From Streptomyces sp. SA15 (GTDB lineage: Bacteria > Actinomycetota > Actinomycetes > Streptomycetales > Streptomycetaceae), in assembly GCF_002291145.1 (NCBI RefSeq), contig NZ_NTGE01000133.1, forward strand, positions 41,041-105,040: 64,000 nucleotides of DNA, written 5' to 3'. The notes below the pieces were generated by a model that was not told the origin of the DNA, ran no database searches, and saw only the letters and a program-made list of their open reading frames with translations. Shown one piece after another: positions 43,214 through 51,898 of the stretch. Positions within the stretch are counted from its first letter, which is position 1. Every line of letters begins with the position of its first letter. The position numbers and the translations under genes were made by a program.

Positions 43214-44596
43214 TCAGTGCCCGGCGCCGCGCTCCTCGCGGATCTGGGTCACGACCCGGGCCACCGCCTGCCGTACCGCTTCCGTCTCCGTCAGGAAGTG
43301 CCAGTAGTCGGGGTGGCGGCCGTCCAGCGTGCCGATCGCGCGGTCGAGGCGGGCGACCGCGTCGTCCAGCGGGCGGGCGTGGCGGGGGTCGGGGGTGTTG
43401 CGGCCGGCCATGGCCAGTCGCTGGGCGTCCCGGATGGCGAAGCGGGTGCGGTCGACCTCCTGCTGCGGGTCCTTCTGCACGGCGTTCAGCCGGCGCAGCC
43501 GGTCCCCGGCGGCGGAGACGGACTCGTCGGTCGTGTTCAGCAGTGCCCGCACCGTCGACAGCAGGGCGGTCGAGTCCGGCCACCGCTGCTCGTCACGTGC
43601 GGCCTGTGCCTCGCGCAGCTTCACCTCGGCCTGCGCGACGCTCTCCGCGGCCTGCTCCGGCACATGCTGGAGATCCTGCCAGCAGGCCACAGTGAACCGT
43701 CGCCGCAGTTCGCTCAGCACCGGCTCGACCTGGCCGGCGCGGGTGGTGAGCGCCTGGGCGCGGGTGCGCAGGGAGACGAGCCGGTGGTCGATCTCGGCGG
43801 CCCGCTCCGGCAGCCGTTCGGCCTCCACGCGGACCGCCTCGGCCTCCCGTGCGACCCGCTCGGCACGCTCCAGCGTCTGGGGGACGCCGTGCGCTCCGGC
43901 GCCCTGGTTCAGCTTGGTCAGTTCGGGCGCGAGGGCGGCGAGGCGGGCGGCGAGATCGTCCGCCTTCAGACCCGATCCTCGTACGGCATCGAGGGCGTTC
44001 GACGCGGCGAGCAGCCCCTGCCTGGCCCGTTCGACCGCCGGGGCGAGCCGGGCCAGCTGGGTCTCGGCCTTGCCGAGCAGCGACCCGAGCCCGGCCGTGA
44101 ACCGGTCCAGGTCCTGCTTGACCCGCCCCAGCTCCTCCTTGGCCCCGGTGAGGGCGGTGCGCGCCTGCGCGGCGGCCGAGGCCTCCAGGTCGTCCCGGTC
44201 GAGGTCGTGCGCGTCGACGGCCTGGATGTAGCGGTGACTGGCCTCGTCGATCCGCTGCCCCAGCGCCTGGAAGTCGGCGACCGCGCGCCGGGCGGCGGGG
44301 GAGTCGTCGACGGCCGTGATGGTCTCTATCGAGATCCGCAGATCCCGCTGAGCGGTGTCGAGCTCATAGAAGGCGGCCGCGGCGGCGTCCTTCGCGGCCT
44401 GCGCCTCGGCCCGCTGGCTCTCCGCGCGCCCGCCGAACCAGCGCCGGGTGCCGCCACCGGCGAAGGCGGCGGGCAGCGCGAGCGCGACGACGAGCGGCAG
44501 GCCGATCAGGGTGAGGGTGTCGCGGAGCGCGGGGCGCACGGAGCGGGGTGCGCGCGGCACCAACGGCGAGTACGGCTGCGATGGTGTCGCCGTCAC
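43214..44596 (-). CDS. Single-pass membrane protein with long coiled coil
   Basis: 460 residues. One transmembrane helix at about 28-46 (LTLIGLPLVVALALPAAFAG) is followed by ~400 residues of Ala, Glu, Arg and Leu-rich heptads (about 60-330), ending in DGRHPDYWHFLTETEAVRQA. No enzymatic motif is visible. The GTG start follows GGGAGAGGG. It may be an envelope or chromosome-organising tether, but that is speculation. It is a common streptomycete hypothetical to my knowledge. Confidence 0.75.
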   Translation of the reverse strand: MTATPSQPYSPLVPRAPRSVRPALRDTLTLIGLPLVVALALPAAFAGGGTRRWFGGRAESQRAEAQAAKDAAAAAFYELDTAQRDLRISIETITAVDDSPAARRAVADFQALGQRIDEASHRYIQAVDAHDLDRDDLEASAAAQARTALTGAKEELGRVKQDLDRFTAGLGSLLGKAETQLARLAPAVERARQGLLAASNALDAVRGSGLKADDLAARLAALAPELTKLNQGAGAHGVPQTLERAERVAREAEAVRVEAERLPERAAEIDHRLVSLRTRAQALTTRAGQVEPVLSELRRRFTVACWQDLQHVPEQAAESVAQAEVKLREAQAARDEQRWPDSTALLSTVRALLNTTDESVSAAGDRLRRLNAVQKDPQQEVDRTRFAIRDAQRLAMAGRNTPDPRHARPLDDAVARLDRAIGTLDGRHPDYWHFLTETEAVRQAVARVVTQIREERGAGH

Positions 44597-44670
44597 ATCC
44601 CTCTCCCGTGCTGTGGTCGTCCTGCCCGGTTGTCATTCTCCCACCGGTTAAGGACGAACACACGGGCCGG

Positions 44671-45214
44671 TCAGTTCGCTGTTCGGACCATGACTTTGCC
44701 GTCGCCGCTCCGGGCGGACACCACGTGGGAGCTGGAGTCGTCCCGGGGCACGGACACGTCCTGCACGCCGTCGCCGGTCTCGGTCGTCACGCGGTAAGTG
44801 GCCCGGGGCAGTGCGACGGTCACCGATCCGTCGCCGCTGCGCGACTCCACAAGGTCCGGTACGGCGCCGAGTTCGAGGTGCACCGAACCGTCCCCGGTGG
44901 GGGTGCGGACCCGGCGCGAGGAGACCTCGGTGCGCACGGACCCGTCGCCGGTACGCAGCTCCAGCGGGCCGGTGGAGTCGGTGACGCGGACGGAGCCGTC
45001 GCCCGTACGGATGCTCAGCGGCGACTCGAAGCCCCGCGCGCACGCTGCCGTCACCGTCCTCGACTTTCACTGCGACACCGCGTGGCACGTCGTTCCGGTG
45101 CTTGGCCGCGCAGTCGACGACCACGCCGGAGCACGTCATCCGCAGGACGAGCCGGCCGCCCTTCATCGACCAGGTCACCTTCGGGTCCTTGGCGACGGCG
45201 ACCGACCACCGGGG
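44671..45214 (-). pseudogene. DUF4097-type adhesin-like gene, truncated and frameshifted
   Basis: Repeats of the form (R/S)xGDGSVR mark the beta-helical DUF4097 family. The first part (to about 45043) reads WSMKGGRLVLRMTCSGVVVD onward in one frame, then the match continues as ARGFESPLSIRTGDGSVR in another. A missing CG pair in the CCCGCGCGCAC run at about 45032-45042 explains the shift. The 5' third of the usual gene, including the signal peptide, is absent: the frame hits a TGA at 45215. The tRNA-Val gene lies 75 bp further on. A sequencing error could explain the frameshift but not the missing N-terminus. Confidence 0.72.
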
Positions 45215-45289
45215 TCAACCCCCGCACTCGGCCCGCGATACGGGTTTGCGGGGCACTGTCCCGGGCAAGGTAGGCTGTCGACTTGTCTC

Positions 45290-45361
<72 letters not shown>

Positions 45362-45369
45362 CACCAGGA

Positions 45370-45401
45370 GAAGACCCCGGCCGATCGTGGCCGGGGTCTT
45401 C
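45370..45401 (+). terminator. tRNA-Val terminator
   Basis: Thirteen-bp stem GAAGACCCCGGCC with GGCCGGGGTCTTC and a 6-nt loop, 8 nt after the tRNA. Confidence 0.85.
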
Positions 45402-45406
45402 TCGGT

Positions 45407-45760
45407 TCAGGACTTCGCTTCCTCCGATTGCTCTCGAGCCTCGTGCGCGTGCTTCAGCCGCATCCGGGCGTCCACGCGCTCCGCCGTCGCGACCTCCGTC
45501 CAGAAGCGGTGGCCGCTGACGAAGATCGCGAGTTCGTGCTCGCGCTGCCGCAGCTTCTCCACCTCGGCCTGTTCGTCGGCCGTCCAGCCGGGGGATGCGG
45601 GGCGCTCCACCTTGCGCCAGCCGCCCGCGTCACTGAAACCGTCCAGCGGCTCGACCGACCAGGGGAGCCGCTTGAGCAGGGCCGACAGCTCGGCCCGGAC
45701 CTGATGCAGCTCCTCCTGACCGGCGAGGAGGTCACTCGGAAAGTCATAGGTCGTAGCCAC
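45407..45760 (-). CDS. Small charged hypothetical protein
   Basis: 117 residues, soluble, with two helices (about 10-30, FPSDLLAGQEELHQVRAELS, and 60-117, QAEVEKLRQREHELAIFVSG onward) separated by a Trp-containing loop. No family name comes to mind. The TAGCAT hexamer 6 nt before the GTG start suggests a leaderless transcript. The gene converges with the tRNA. Confidence 0.65.
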   Translation of the reverse strand: MATTYDFPSDLLAGQEELHQVRAELSALLKRLPWSVEPLDGFSDAGGWRKVERPASPGWTADEQAEVEKLRQREHELAIFVSGHRFWTEVATAERVDARMRLKHAHEAREQSEEAKS

Positions 45761-45813
45761 GGCGCAATGCTACGCCTGTTCGAATTTGGGTGGCGAGTTC
45801 CTTCCGGTGGTTC

Positions 45814-46148
45814 ATGCGAACGGGTGTGACTGAGCGACTTCGATCACCCTCCGGGCAGGATGCTCCTGCGAACCATGTCCTGTGCGGGCTCGCCGCCAGC
45901 CCGGCGCTGCCGGCAGAGCTGGTCAACCGGCTGAACGAGATCGCGGACGCCGATGTCGCCTCAACGCTCGCCAGCCGCGAGGACCTCAGCCATGCGCAGG
46001 CGGTTGCACTGGCTGGACTCGGTGAGGAGACCGCTGTGCAGCTGGCTTACGAGGGCAAGCTGACGGCCGCCGATATCGCCCCGGTGACACAGCCACACGC
46101 CGCACTTGCCCTGCTCGACGGGGGCGTCGGCAGTCAGGAATGGAGGGC
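45814..46148 (+). pseudogene. Fragment of a leucine-rich-variant-like repeat gene
   Basis: From HVLCGLAASPALPAELVNRL to AALALLDGGVGSQEW (about residues 22-110) the reading looks like the N-terminal repeats of streptomycete HEAT/LRV-type hypothetical proteins. After about 46148 the frame runs as the antisense of the exporter's tail and loses all family character, so the 3' end has been cut off. It faces the exporter gene. Confidence 0.55.
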
Positions 46149-46165
46149 GAAGGGCTGCCGCCGGC

Positions 46166-47506
46166 TCAGCGGTGCCCTGCTGCCCGGCGCCGCTGGACTG
46201 CGCGTCGTGGGTCGCCGGCGGGTTCTGCGAGGGCCGGAAGCGCCCGTCCCAGGCGGGCGAGCGGGGACAAAGCCATCACCACCGGGGACAACATCATGCC
46301 TGCGGCCGTCACCAGGAGGCTGGTGCGCAGCCCCCACTCCATCGCGAGAAACCCGCCGAGCAGCGAGCCGAGCGGGGCCATCCCCATGCCGACAAACGTG
46401 ATCGTCGCGGCCGTGCGGCCTTGCATGTCATCCGGAGTGACGGCCTGCCGCACCGCCATGACCGTGACATTCACCAACTGGCCGGCGGTCCCGAACACGA
46501 AGTTGATCACCAGGAGCGCGGGAACCGTCACCGCAGAGGAGCCGTGCAGCGCGGGCACACACAGGAACACGCCGTCGCCGAGTGCGGCCGCGGACACGAG
46601 CACCGGGCCGTATCCGAACCGGCTCGGCAGGCGGGCGGCCAGCATCGCGCCCAGCAGCGCGCCCGGCCCCGTCGCCGCGAGCGCCAGCCCGACGGTGGTG
46701 CCGGACAAGTGCAGTTCCCGCGGCAGGAAGAGCAGATAGACGGTCATCATGGCCGCCAAGGAGAATTGGAAGGCCGCCGAGGCGAGGCACACGGTCCGCA
46801 GCGAGGTGTCGCCGACGACAAAGCGGAGGCCCTCATGGATCCGCCGCCATACCCGCGGGGGACGTTCCGAGCGCTCCGGGATCGATTCGGTCCGACGGAT
46901 CCGCCGGATCGACAGGAACGACAGCGCGAAAAACGACGCGCTCAAGGCAGCAGCGATCGGCGCCGACAGCAGTGACACCGACGCACCGCCGAGGGCGGGC
47001 CCGCCGATCTGCGCCGCGGACCGGCTGCCCTCGAGCGCGCTGTTGCCCCGCAGTAACTGATCGCGTTTCACCAGTCGTACGACAGACGCCTGATAGGCCA
47101 CGTCGAAGAACACGGACAGCGCCCCGACGGCGAAGGCGACCACGAGCAGCGCGGGCAGACCGAGCCACCCGAGGAGACCGGCCACGGCGGCGGCGCCCAG
47201 TATCAGGGTCCGGCCGGCGTCCGTCACCACCATCACCGTGCGGGTCCGCCACCGGTCCACCCACGCGCCGACGAAGAGCGAGAGCAACAGCAGCGGCGCC
47301 TGCCCCACCGCGCGGAGGACGCCCAACTCGCCGGCGCCGGCGTTGAGCGTCAGGACGGCGAAGAGCGGGAGAACGATCAGAGTGGTGTGTTCGCCGAGTT
47401 GGGAGGCCGTCTGACCCACCCAAAGTCTGCGGAAGTCGCGATCCCGCCACAGACTTGGCGGAACAGATCGACTGGAATCGGATACGGCGGAGGAAGCGGA
47501 CGGCAC
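46166..47506 (-). CDS. MFS exporter, MFS_3/EntS-like
   Basis: 446 residues with 12 hydrophobic segments. The start SLWRDRDFRRLWVGQTASQL is the typical opening of MFS_3 efflux proteins, and DRWRTRTVMVVTDAGR is the TM2-3 loop motif. The relatives export siderophores or antibiotics. The GTG start lies ~7 nt after AAGGGAT. It stands alone inside a zone of broken genes next to the tRNA, so it may have arrived with a mobile segment. Confidence 0.85.
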   Translation of the reverse strand: MPSASSAVSDSSRSVPPSLWRDRDFRRLWVGQTASQLGEHTTLIVLPLFAVLTLNAGAGELGVLRAVGQAPLLLLSLFVGAWVDRWRTRTVMVVTDAGRTLILGAAAVAGLLGWLGLPALLVVAFAVGALSVFFDVAYQASVVRLVKRDQLLRGNSALEGSRSAAQIGGPALGGASVSLLSAPIAAALSASFFALSFLSIRRIRRTESIPERSERPPRVWRRIHEGLRFVVGDTSLRTVCLASAAFQFSLAAMMTVYLLFLPRELHLSGTTVGLALAATGPGALLGAMLAARLPSRFGYGPVLVSAAALGDGVFLCVPALHGSSAVTVPALLVINFVFGTAGQLVNVTVMAVRQAVTPDDMQGRTAATITFVGMGMAPLGSLLGGFLAMEWGLRTSLLVTAAGMMLSPVVMALSPLARLGRALPALAEPAGDPRRAVQRRRAAGHR

Positions 47507-47906
47507 GAAGATCCCTTGGATTGCCGACGACGAGGCCCATCACCCGGCGCACACCAGGTGCGCCCGCGATTCAGGCAGGGGAAGGCTCGCTGTGCCGCAA
47601 CATCAAGGGCAGCACGCGATGACAGGCCGATCACGGCCTACAACGTCAACGCGCGCTCGGACGACCGGGCATGTCTGCAACTCCTCGTGGGTCACTCGCT
47701 GCACCCGAACACTAGCCTTCGGCGGCCGGGCAGGAAAGACGATTGATGCCGGGGCGGACGGCCGAAGTGACTCAACGCCACTCAAACTTCGCCGGCATGC
47801 GCTCAAGGTTCGGTGGCACAGGACAGCCTGCCGCCACGGGAGCGGTCCCGGGACCGGCGGGTTACCAATGCCGGGCGGGAATCCCCCACAACAGGAGGTC
47901 CAACTG
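47507..47906. other. Non-coding gap between divergent genes
   Basis: 400 bp between the exporter and the small secreted protein gene. No ORF here has a ribosome binding site or recognisable product, and no clear repeats were found. Sequence composition is slightly less GC-rich than the flanks around 47600-47720. Confidence 0.4.
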
Positions 47907-48278
47907 ATGAGTACGGGTATGCGCAGGCGAGCCGCGACGACCGCCACGACGCTGACCATGGCGGGCGCACTGGGGTTCGGCCTGATGACGCCGGTGGCGC
48001 ATGCCGCCCAGAGACCCTGCTACGACGGGCGGTGCGAGGGCACTGTGTCGGCGCCCAAGACCATCAAGGTCGACAGCCGCAAGTTCGGGTTCGGGAAGCT
48101 GAAGATCACGCACATCAGCTCCGGAGCCGTGAAGATGTCGGCCACCACCACGGGCGGAGGGTATCTGAGCGGCAGCACCAGTCCGGGTGGCACGGTCAAG
48201 TTCAACAACCTGAAGATCTGGGTGAAGTGGGTCTCCGGCAGCAAGGCCAGGCTCGCCTTGTTCCCCACCAAGTACTGA
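47907..48278 (+). CDS. Small secreted protein
   Basis: 123 residues. A signal peptide (MRRRAATTATTLTMAGALGF core, likely cut after VAHA at about 33-36) is followed by a ~88-residue mature chain with two Cys (PCYDGRCEG), then beta-rich Thr/Ser/Gly/Lys repeats (KMSATTTGGGYLSGSTSPGG). The mature part is basic. It has an ideal AGGAGG site before ATG 47907. No family recognised; a wall-associated or antimicrobial role is possible but unsupported. Confidence 0.7.
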   Translation: MSTGMRRRAATTATTLTMAGALGFGLMTPVAHAAQRPCYDGRCEGTVSAPKTIKVDSRKFGFGKLKITHISSGAVKMSATTTGGGYLSGSTSPGGTVKFNNLKIWVKWVSGSKARLALFPTKY

Positions 48279-48309
48279 GAGCCGCCCGTCGGGACACGGG
48301 CGGCGGTGC

Positions 48310-48625
48310 TCAGACGGTCGGCAGGGAGGTCAGCCAGTCGAGCAGGTGGCGGTTGACCTCCTCGGGGCGTTCCTGCTGGATCCAGTGGCCGCAGCCTTCG
48401 AGGATGTGCGAGGCGCGCAGGCCGGGCAGGGTCGTCGGGAAGGCGGCGATCGCGTCGGAGAGCCAGGTCGTCGAGGCGTCCAGGGCTCCGCCCAGGAACA
48501 GGGACGGCTGGGTGACGGGGGCGCCGGCGAAACCGGCGAGGTCCTTCCAGTCGTGGTCCATGGCGCGGTAGCGGTTGAGCGCGCCGGTGAGTCCCGTGCG
48601 CTCGAACTCCCCTGCGTAGACGTGC
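48310..48625 (-). pseudogene. C-terminal fragment of an alpha/beta hydrolase
   Basis: About 105 residues matching the end of epoxide-hydrolase-like proteins: VYAGEFERTGLTGALNRYRA, the late Asp-containing strand PSLFLGGALDAST, and the catalytic His in GCGHWIQQERP. The nucleophile half is missing. Homology stops at about 48625, where a LuxR fragment on the other strand begins. Confidence 0.75.
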
Positions 48626-48938
48626 CGCCGGAGAAGCCCTCCTCTCACCCGGCGCCACCCGCGCCCTCATCACCCGTTTCCTCACCGCGCCGGCGCCCGG
48701 CGCCCTCCTGGCACCCCCGGAGCGCCTGAACGACCTCACCCCGCGCGAACGACAGGTCACCGCCCTGGCCGCCGAGGGAAAGTCCAACGACGAGATCGCC
48801 GGGCAACTCGTCCTCAGCGTGCTGACGGTCCGCACCCACATCCAGCGCGCTCTGACCAAGCTGGGCGCCCGCGACCGCGCCCAACTCGTCGTCATCGCCT
48901 ACCAGACCGGCCTCGTCCGACCGACACGCGCCGGGTAG
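48618..48938 (+). pseudogene. C-terminal fragment of a LuxR/NarL response regulator
   Basis: Reading from the linker RAAGEALLSPGATRALITRF into the LuxR helix-turn-helix LTPRERQVTALAAEGKSNDE and LVLSVLTVRTHIQRALTKLG, stop at 48936-48938. The receiver domain is absent and no ribosome binding site or start precedes the fragment. It is joined head to head with the hydrolase fragment. Confidence 0.78.
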
Positions 48939-48951
48939 GGCACGCGGAGCG

Positions 48952-49863
48952 TCAGTGCCCGGCGTCCGTCAACTCCCTCATCAGGCGGGCCGTCACGGGC
49001 ACGTCCACCCCGTGTCGCGCCGCCGCGCGCAGCAACGCGCCGCCGATCGCGTCCAGTTCGAGCGGGCGGCCGGCTTCCGCGTCGCGCTGCATCGACGACT
49101 TCATCTGCGGCGGGAAGGCGTCGTAGCGGGCGAGCGCCTGGGCCGGGTCCGCCGGGCCGCCGCACGCGGCGCTCACCGCCGCCGTCTCCTCCACCAGGGT
49201 CGTCAACTCCTCGCGGTGGTGCGTGCGTACGTCTCCCAGCGGGAGTCCGTGACGGGTCGTCAAGAGCGCGAAGGGAGCGAGGAACGACATCTTCGCCCAC
49301 AGCGCCGCCGACTCGTCGGCCAGCACGCGGGTGGTCGGACCGGCGGCCGTGAGCGCCTGCGCCAGGGCGTCGAGGCGCTCCTTGGGCACGTCGTCGCCGG
49401 CCAGGTCGACCTCGGCGAAGGGACTGCCGTGCTCGATCACCCCCGGCGCGACACGCGTCGACTCGACGCGGATGACGGCGGGGGCGACGCGGTCCGGGCG
49501 GTAGCGGGCGCGCAGGGTCGCCGGGTGTTCGACACCGTTCAGGAGCGGTACGACCAGACCGTCGCCGAGGGTCTCGGGCGGGAGTCGGTCGAGGGCGGCG
49601 TCGAGGGAGGTGTGCTTGACCGCGACCAGGCAGGCGTCCACCGGCTCGCGCAGCGCGGTGTCCGCCTCGACGCGGGCCGTGAAGTCGCCGAACTGCCCGC
49701 TGCGGACCCGGATTCCGTCCGTGCGCAGGGCCTGGGCCGTCTCGTCGCCGGCCAGGCAGATCACCCGGTGCCCGGCCCGGGACAGGAGTGCGGCGAGCAG
49801 GCCGCCGGTGCCGCCGGGGCCGAGGACGGCCACGGTGAGTTCGTCGTACGCGTCGGACGCCAT
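48952..49863 (-). CDS. 2-dehydropantoate 2-reductase (PanE/ApbA family)
   Basis: 303 residues. The NADPH-binding loop is VLGPGGTGG at about 13-21, and the family landmarks VAVKHTS, LLNGVEHP and LWAKMSFLAPF (with the catalytic Lys) are in order. The family reduces ketopantoate for pantothenate and CoA synthesis, but many actinobacterial paralogues have other 2-oxo-acid substrates. The ATG follows GAGAGGAA. Confidence 0.83.
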   Translation of the reverse strand: MASDAYDELTVAVLGPGGTGGLLAALLSRAGHRVICLAGDETAQALRTDGIRVRSGQFGDFTARVEADTALREPVDACLVAVKHTSLDAALDRLPPETLGDGLVVPLLNGVEHPATLRARYRPDRVAPAVIRVESTRVAPGVIEHGSPFAEVDLAGDDVPKERLDALAQALTAAGPTTRVLADESAALWAKMSFLAPFALLTTRHGLPLGDVRTHHREELTTLVEETAAVSAACGGPADPAQALARYDAFPPQMKSSMQRDAEAGRPLELDAIGGALLRAAARHGVDVPVTARLMRELTDAGH

Positions 49864-50068
49864 GATGCGGGTTCCTCTCGTCGGTCGGCCCCGGGACGGT
49901 GGCCGCCTCGGGGAAGATCATCGCAGGGCGTCAGAGGGTGACGGAAGCCCGCTGCCGCCGCTGACGCAGATCTTGGGCGGTGGTCTTGGTGGTCATGCTC
50001 GGAACAATTGCGCGGACGGTTGGGGGTATTCCCAGGCGGTCTTCGCCGCTGGGAGCGAGACTGGTCGT

Positions 50069-50299
50069 ATGTGCCGCAGTATCAAGACGCTTCGTCCGCC
50101 TGTGTTGCCCGAGGAGGCGACGGAGGAAGAGATTCGGGCCGCTGCCCTGCAGTACGTGCGGAAGGTGTCCGGCTTTCGGGCGCCGGCCGCGCACAACCAG
50201 GAGGTGTTCGACCGGGCCGTGGACGTGATCGCGGAGGCTACGGCTGAGTTGCTGGCCGGGCTGGAGGTGCGGGGGGTGGCTGGGCGTAAGGCCGGGTAG
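50069..50299 (+). CDS. DUF2277 family protein
   Basis: 76 residues starting MCRSIKTLRPP, the invariant start of DUF2277. The rest is one helix-turn-helix-like bundle (ATEEEIRAAALQYVRKVSGF onward). Function unknown; the second-residue Cys and conserved Arg/Lys set are suggestive of a small nucleic-acid or cofactor-binding protein, but unproven. GGGAGCGAG lies ~9-14 nt upstream. Confidence 0.85.
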   Translation: MCRSIKTLRPPVLPEEATEEEIRAAALQYVRKVSGFRAPAAHNQEVFDRAVDVIAEATAELLAGLEVRGVAGRKAG

Positions 50300-50400
50300 C
50301 GCGGGGCGGGGTTCGCGGTGGCCTGGCGTTGGTGCTGGGGGGTGTTCGCGCAGCCCGGCGCTTGCGGGGTGCCGCCCTCTTTGGAACGGGCGCCGCCCAT

Positions 50401-50433
50401 GGAGGTCCCCCAGGCCCCTAAGGCACTGGGGAG
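50401..50433. repeat. Short palindromic intergenic repeat, copy 2
   Basis: Second copy of the element at 5760-5798 with the CCCCAGGCCCCTAAGGCACTGGGG core. It lies between convergent DUF2277 and DedA genes. Confidence 0.7.
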
Positions 50434-50450
50434 GCACGACTGCCCGCGGG

Positions 50451-51059
50451 CTAGGCAGGTTGCCGGCGCATCACATACGCCGCCCCCGCCCCAGCCCCGA
50501 ACAGCGCCAGTACCGACACCCCTGTCGCCAGCCACGTCGTGCCCAGCCACTGGGCGCCGAAGTAACCGAGGGCGACGCTGTAGGCGGCCCAGGAGAGGCC
50601 TGCCAGGGCGGACCAGGGGAGGAAGTCGCGGGCGCGGCGGTGGGCGGCGCCGGCGCCGAGGGAGACGACCGAGCGGCCGGCCGGGGCGAAGCGGGCCAGG
50701 ACGACCAGCGCGCCGCCACCGCGGGCGAGGGCCGTGCCGAGACGTTCCTGCGCGGTGGTCAGCCGACGGGAACGGGCGATCGCGCGGTCCAGGCGGGCCC
50801 CGCCGCGCCAGGCCAGGCGGTACGCCACCAGGTCGCCCAGCACGGACGCGGTGGTCGCGCAGAGTATGAGGGCCAGGATGTCGGGGACCTCGTTCGGGAC
50901 CTGGCCGGTCGCCGCACCGGAACCCGCGGCCGCCGCCGTGGCGGCCGTGATGACCAGGACGCCGCTGGGCAGCACCGGCACGAAAACGTCGAGGAGGACC
51001 GAGAGGGCCACCGCCGCGTAGATCCAGGGGCTGCCGGTCAGCAGCCCCACACTCTCCAT
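50451..51059 (-). CDS. Second DedA-family membrane protein
   Basis: 202 residues, four to five hydrophobic segments, with the DedA features DVFVPVLPSGVLVITAATAA at about 28-47 and ARFAPAGRSVVSLGAGAAHR at about 125-144. It is shorter and more divergent than the DedA at 40.3-40.9 kb. It probably works in the same lipid-handling role. ATG 51059 has only a weak GGAA motif upstream. Confidence 0.8.
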   Translation of the reverse strand: MESVGLLTGSPWIYAAVALSVLLDVFVPVLPSGVLVITAATAAAAGSGAATGQVPNEVPDILALILCATTASVLGDLVAYRLAWRGGARLDRAIARSRRLTTAQERLGTALARGGGALVVLARFAPAGRSVVSLGAGAAHRRARDFLPWSALAGLSWAAYSVALGYFGAQWLGTTWLATGVSVLALFGAGAGAAYVMRRQPA

Positions 51060-51235
51060 ACTTTCCAGCACCGCAAGCTCCCCGTGATCCCCCGTGGCCG
51101 CCGGAACCCGGCCTTGCCGCGATGTCGCGGGAGAGCGGCAGGAGCGGCCCATAACAGCCATACAGCGTACGCGTGGGGTGTGGCAGGAGATTCACGGGGG
51201 GCTCGTGTGTTCGGCACGGCATGTTCACCCGGCCG

Positions 51236-51320
51236 AAGCCGTCATGAGGCCCAAGCCGCCATGAGGCCCAAGCCGTCATGAGGCCCAAGCCGTCATGAGA
51301 CCCAAGCCGTCACGAGAACG
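51236..51320. repeat. Five-copy 17-bp minisatellite
   Basis: Consensus AAGCCGTCATGAGGCCC, repeated five times at exactly 17 bp with one or two changes per copy. It lies between the DedA and DoxX genes, ending 18 nt beyond the DoxX stop. The period is not a multiple of three and the tract is not in a gene. Confidence 0.8.
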
Positions 51321-51338
51321 GCGCGGGGCGGCCGTGGA

Positions 51339-51791
51339 TCAGGCCGCCACCGGCCTGTGTTCCGCCGCCCGCTTCTCCGTCGCCGTGGAGCGCTTGGCGA
51401 GCAACTGGTCCACGCCGAGGGCTCCGGAGCCGGTGAAGACCAGCAGCAGGAAGGCCCAGCAGTACATCGCCGCGGACTCGCCGCCGTTCTCCATGGGCCA
51501 CAGCGCGTTGGTCTGGTGCATCTTGAAGTACGCGTACGCCATCGAGCCCGAGCAGATGAACGCGGCGGCCCGCGTGCCCAGACCCAGCAGCACTAACGAG
51601 CCGCCGACCAGCTCGATCACACCCGCGTACCAGCTGGGCCAGGTACCGGTGTCGACCGTGCCGCCGTTACCGTCGGCGCCCCCGAGGACACCGAACAGCT
51701 TGGCGGCCCCGTGGCAGACGAAGAGCAGGCCGATCACGATCCGGAACAGGCCGAGCGCGTATGGCTGGGCGCTGTTGAGGCGTGCGGTCAT
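51339..51791 (-). CDS. DoxX-family membrane protein
   Basis: 150 residues with four hydrophobic segments (about 12-30, 55-75, 80-95, 108-126) and the DoxX motif FVCHGAAKLFGV. DoxX proteins are linked to membrane redox and oxidative-stress complexes (with SodA/SseA in mycobacteria). The AAGGAG site precedes ATG 51791. Its promoter carries an iron-box-like palindrome over the -10, implying repression when iron is plentiful. Confidence 0.85.
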   Translation of the reverse strand: MTARLNSAQPYALGLFRIVIGLLFVCHGAAKLFGVLGGADGNGGTVDTGTWPSWYAGVIELVGGSLVLLGLGTRAAAFICSGSMAYAYFKMHQTNALWPMENGGESAAMYCWAFLLLVFTGSGALGVDQLLAKRSTATEKRAAEHRPVAA

Positions 51792-51868
51792 GGTGGGGGG
51801 TACTCCTTCGGATGGGCCGGTCCGTGGGGTGGTGGACCGGTCTGGGGACAGAACCGAGTGAGCCACCC

Positions 51869-51898
51869 ACGTTAGGTGTCCCTAACCAATGCTTTCAA
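51869..51898 (-). promoter_or_regulatory. DoxX promoter with DmdR/IdeR-like iron box
   Basis: Minus strand -35 TTGAAA (51898-51893), 18-bp spacer, -10 TAACGT (51874-51869). Between and over them lies TTAGGT-N4-CTAACC (51872-51887), matching both half sites of the actinobacterial iron box at the standard spacing. The TAG stop of the upstream FAD gene (51882-51884) falls inside the box. Confidence 0.6.
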
